From positions 1-22,734 of the forward strand of contig CALBPV010000115.1 of assembly GCA_937899265.1 (NCBI GenBank): a DNA stretch of 22,734 nt. Reading direction: 5' to 3'. Both the position numbers and the translations under genes were made by a program. The notes under the pieces are model-generated. The model made no database searches and was not told the DNA's origin. It saw nothing but the letters and a program-made list of their open reading frames with translations. The first letter of the stretch is position 1; each line of letters opens with the position of its first letter. Origin of the DNA: an uncultured Bacteroidales bacterium. GTDB taxonomy: Bacteria > Bacteroidota > Bacteroidia > Bacteroidales > UBA3663. Shown here in pieces: positions 21,857-22,734 of this stretch.

Positions 21857-22555
21857 ATGAGAAAAATATTCTATACGGCGGTTTTGGCCGTCCTCCTCGG
21901 ATGTGGTGCCGGAAGCATCACCTCCTGTTCGTCCACTGAAACATACGCCGACTTGGTCAATTCCGAGAACAGATACATCAACAATTTTGTCAGCTATCTT
22001 TCCATCGGCAACTACAAGACCCTTGACGAAGACCAAGTGGACGACATCACCGATGCAGTGCTTACCGACAGCATCCATCCTTCGAAATACCTGCAGTTGA
22101 ACCAATGGTACCGAATCGATGAAGGCGACTTCAAGAAACTGTATTTCAAAATCAAGAGCTGGGGCAACGACCAGAACGGGTTCGAATCGGGCAAGTTCGG
22201 CACGGGAAGCAACATCCTGGTGCGTTACGACAGTTGCTACCAACTTGACGACGACTTCATAGATTTCGCCCAAAGCACCAAAGGCAGCAATCTCGACCCG
22301 AACAGTTACGAAATCATCTACAATTGGAACGTATCCTACTACGCCACGACCTACTACGCCTCCTACTACAGCACAGGCTCCAGCTATGAGTGCACATCGG
22401 CCGGGATGGCTTTTCCCGCACGTTTCCTTTGGTACGGCGGTGAGGCGGCCATCATCGTCCCCTTCTCTCTGGGCACCCTGTCGGACAAATCGGCCTACAC
22501 CACTCTTTACTACGGTGTCGTGAAATATACCAAGCCCAACTATCTGCCGCAGTAA
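21857..22555 (+). CDS. DUF4827-like putative lipoprotein
   Basis: A 232-residue exported protein from the ATG at 21857. A TTG at 21836 lies inside the -7 promoter element and is rejected. The N-terminus MRKIFYTAVLAVLLGC is a lipoprotein-type signal. Cys24 in SITSC is the likelier lipidation site, Cys16 in LLGC the alternative. The stretch TETYADLVNSENRYINNFV resembles the opening of DUF4827, a Bacteroidales lipoprotein family with an FKBP-like fold; this is recognition by eye. Function is unknown. A Tyr/Ser-rich segment (YYATTYYASYYSTGSSYE) lies at ~155-175. The stop codon TAA is itself part of the repeated AGTAATCAGTCA module, so the repeat defines the C-terminus. Confidence 0.78.
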   Translation: MRKIFYTAVLAVLLGCGAGSITSCSSTETYADLVNSENRYINNFVSYLSIGNYKTLDEDQVDDITDAVLTDSIHPSKYLQLNQWYRIDEGDFKKLYFKIKSWGNDQNGFESGKFGTGSNILVRYDSCYQLDDDFIDFAQSTKGSNLDPNSYEIIYNWNVSYYATTYYASYYSTGSSYECTSAGMAFPARFLWYGGEAAIIVPFSLGTLSDKSAYTTLYYGVVKYTKPNYLPQ

Positions 22556-22734
22556 TCAGTCAGCCTCTCCCCAGCCCTCCCCTAAAGGGAAGGGAGCAGG
22601 ACGGTCAAAGGTCAAAGGTCAAAGGCGCAGTAATCAGTCAAAGGTCAAAAGTCAAAAGTCAAAGGTCAAAGGTCAAAAATCAAAGGTCAAAGGTCAAAGG
22701 TCAAAGGTCAACCGTGAACCGACCTTAGACCTTA
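22551..22734. repeat. Gene-end module followed by heptad array reaching the window edge
   Basis: AGTAATCAGTCAG and the C-rich hairpin (22551-22595) are followed by GGTCAAA/AGTCAAA heptads. A second CGCAGTAATCAGTCA (22626-22640, the first copy being 22548-22562 across the stop codon) interrupts them. The 19-bp junction follows at 22706-22724, with one mismatch to 21635-21653. The array changes to TTAGACC heptads and continues past the window. Confidence 0.9.

Overview
The window looks like part of a chromosome from a member of the Bacteroidales (Bacteroidota). Four signs support this. Seven promoters can be read, and six of them are exact TTTG-N20-TAnnTTTG or TTG-N20-TAnnTTTG, the -33/-7 signature of that phylum. 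The DAHP synthase carries its chorismate mutase at the C-terminus. There is a Bacteroidales-type lipoprotein and a TonB-plug/beta-barrel protein with a carboxypeptidase-regulatory N-domain. Start codons mostly lack strong Shine-Dalgarno sequences. I cannot name the genus. No rRNA, tRNA, CRISPR array or intact insertion sequence was seen.

Layout. Positions 1-280 hold a promoter firing left off the edge and a 34-codon rightward ORF. Positions 273-1598 hold a leftward DUF4143-type ATPase whose leader carries four copies of a 22-bp iterated element. Positions 1800-6015 hold a leftward aromatic amino acid operon: aromatic leader peptide, attenuator, pheA, aminotransferase, DAHP synthase-chorismate mutase, tyrA. 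The genes overlap or sit close together. Together they cover the first step of the shikimate pathway, the chorismate-to-prephenate step, and both branches towards phenylalanine and tyrosine. Positions 6095-7292 are a self-contained class II aldolase gene (fba) with its own promoter and terminator. Positions 7339-9711 encode a secreted GH105 plus DUF2264 fusion. Positions 9793-11133 are a leftward metallo-beta-lactamase/HIT pair. Positions 11363-12103 (leftward) and 12198-13628 (rightward) are two divergent RNA-methyltransferase-like genes. Positions 13818-17153 encode a large Dna2-like nuclease-helicase, whose 3' end overlaps that of the convergent TonB-type outer-membrane gene (17078-20050). 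Positions 20312-21409 are a DHH phosphoesterase (nrnA-like). Positions 21857-22555 are a lipoprotein gene.

The two most interesting signals lie outside the long genes. First, a 25-codon leader ORF contains nine consecutive aromatic codons (FYYYWYYYF). It is followed by a perfect 9-bp terminator hairpin that ends 19 bases before the pheA start codon, and by a candidate antiterminator arm inside the leader ORF itself: a textbook but extreme transcription attenuator for a whole aromatic operon. Second, most larger intergenic gaps from about 7.3 kb onward hold tandem arrays of different words that all share a strict 7-bp period (AAACCTG, GGTCAAA, GGTCTAA, AATAACC, CATGAAT and others). They are bounded by shared modules, one of which is an exact 49-bp repeat. 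One piece of this material appears to have entered the coding sequence of a methyltransferase gene as a linker. The left part of the window, including the aromatic operon, lacks these arrays.
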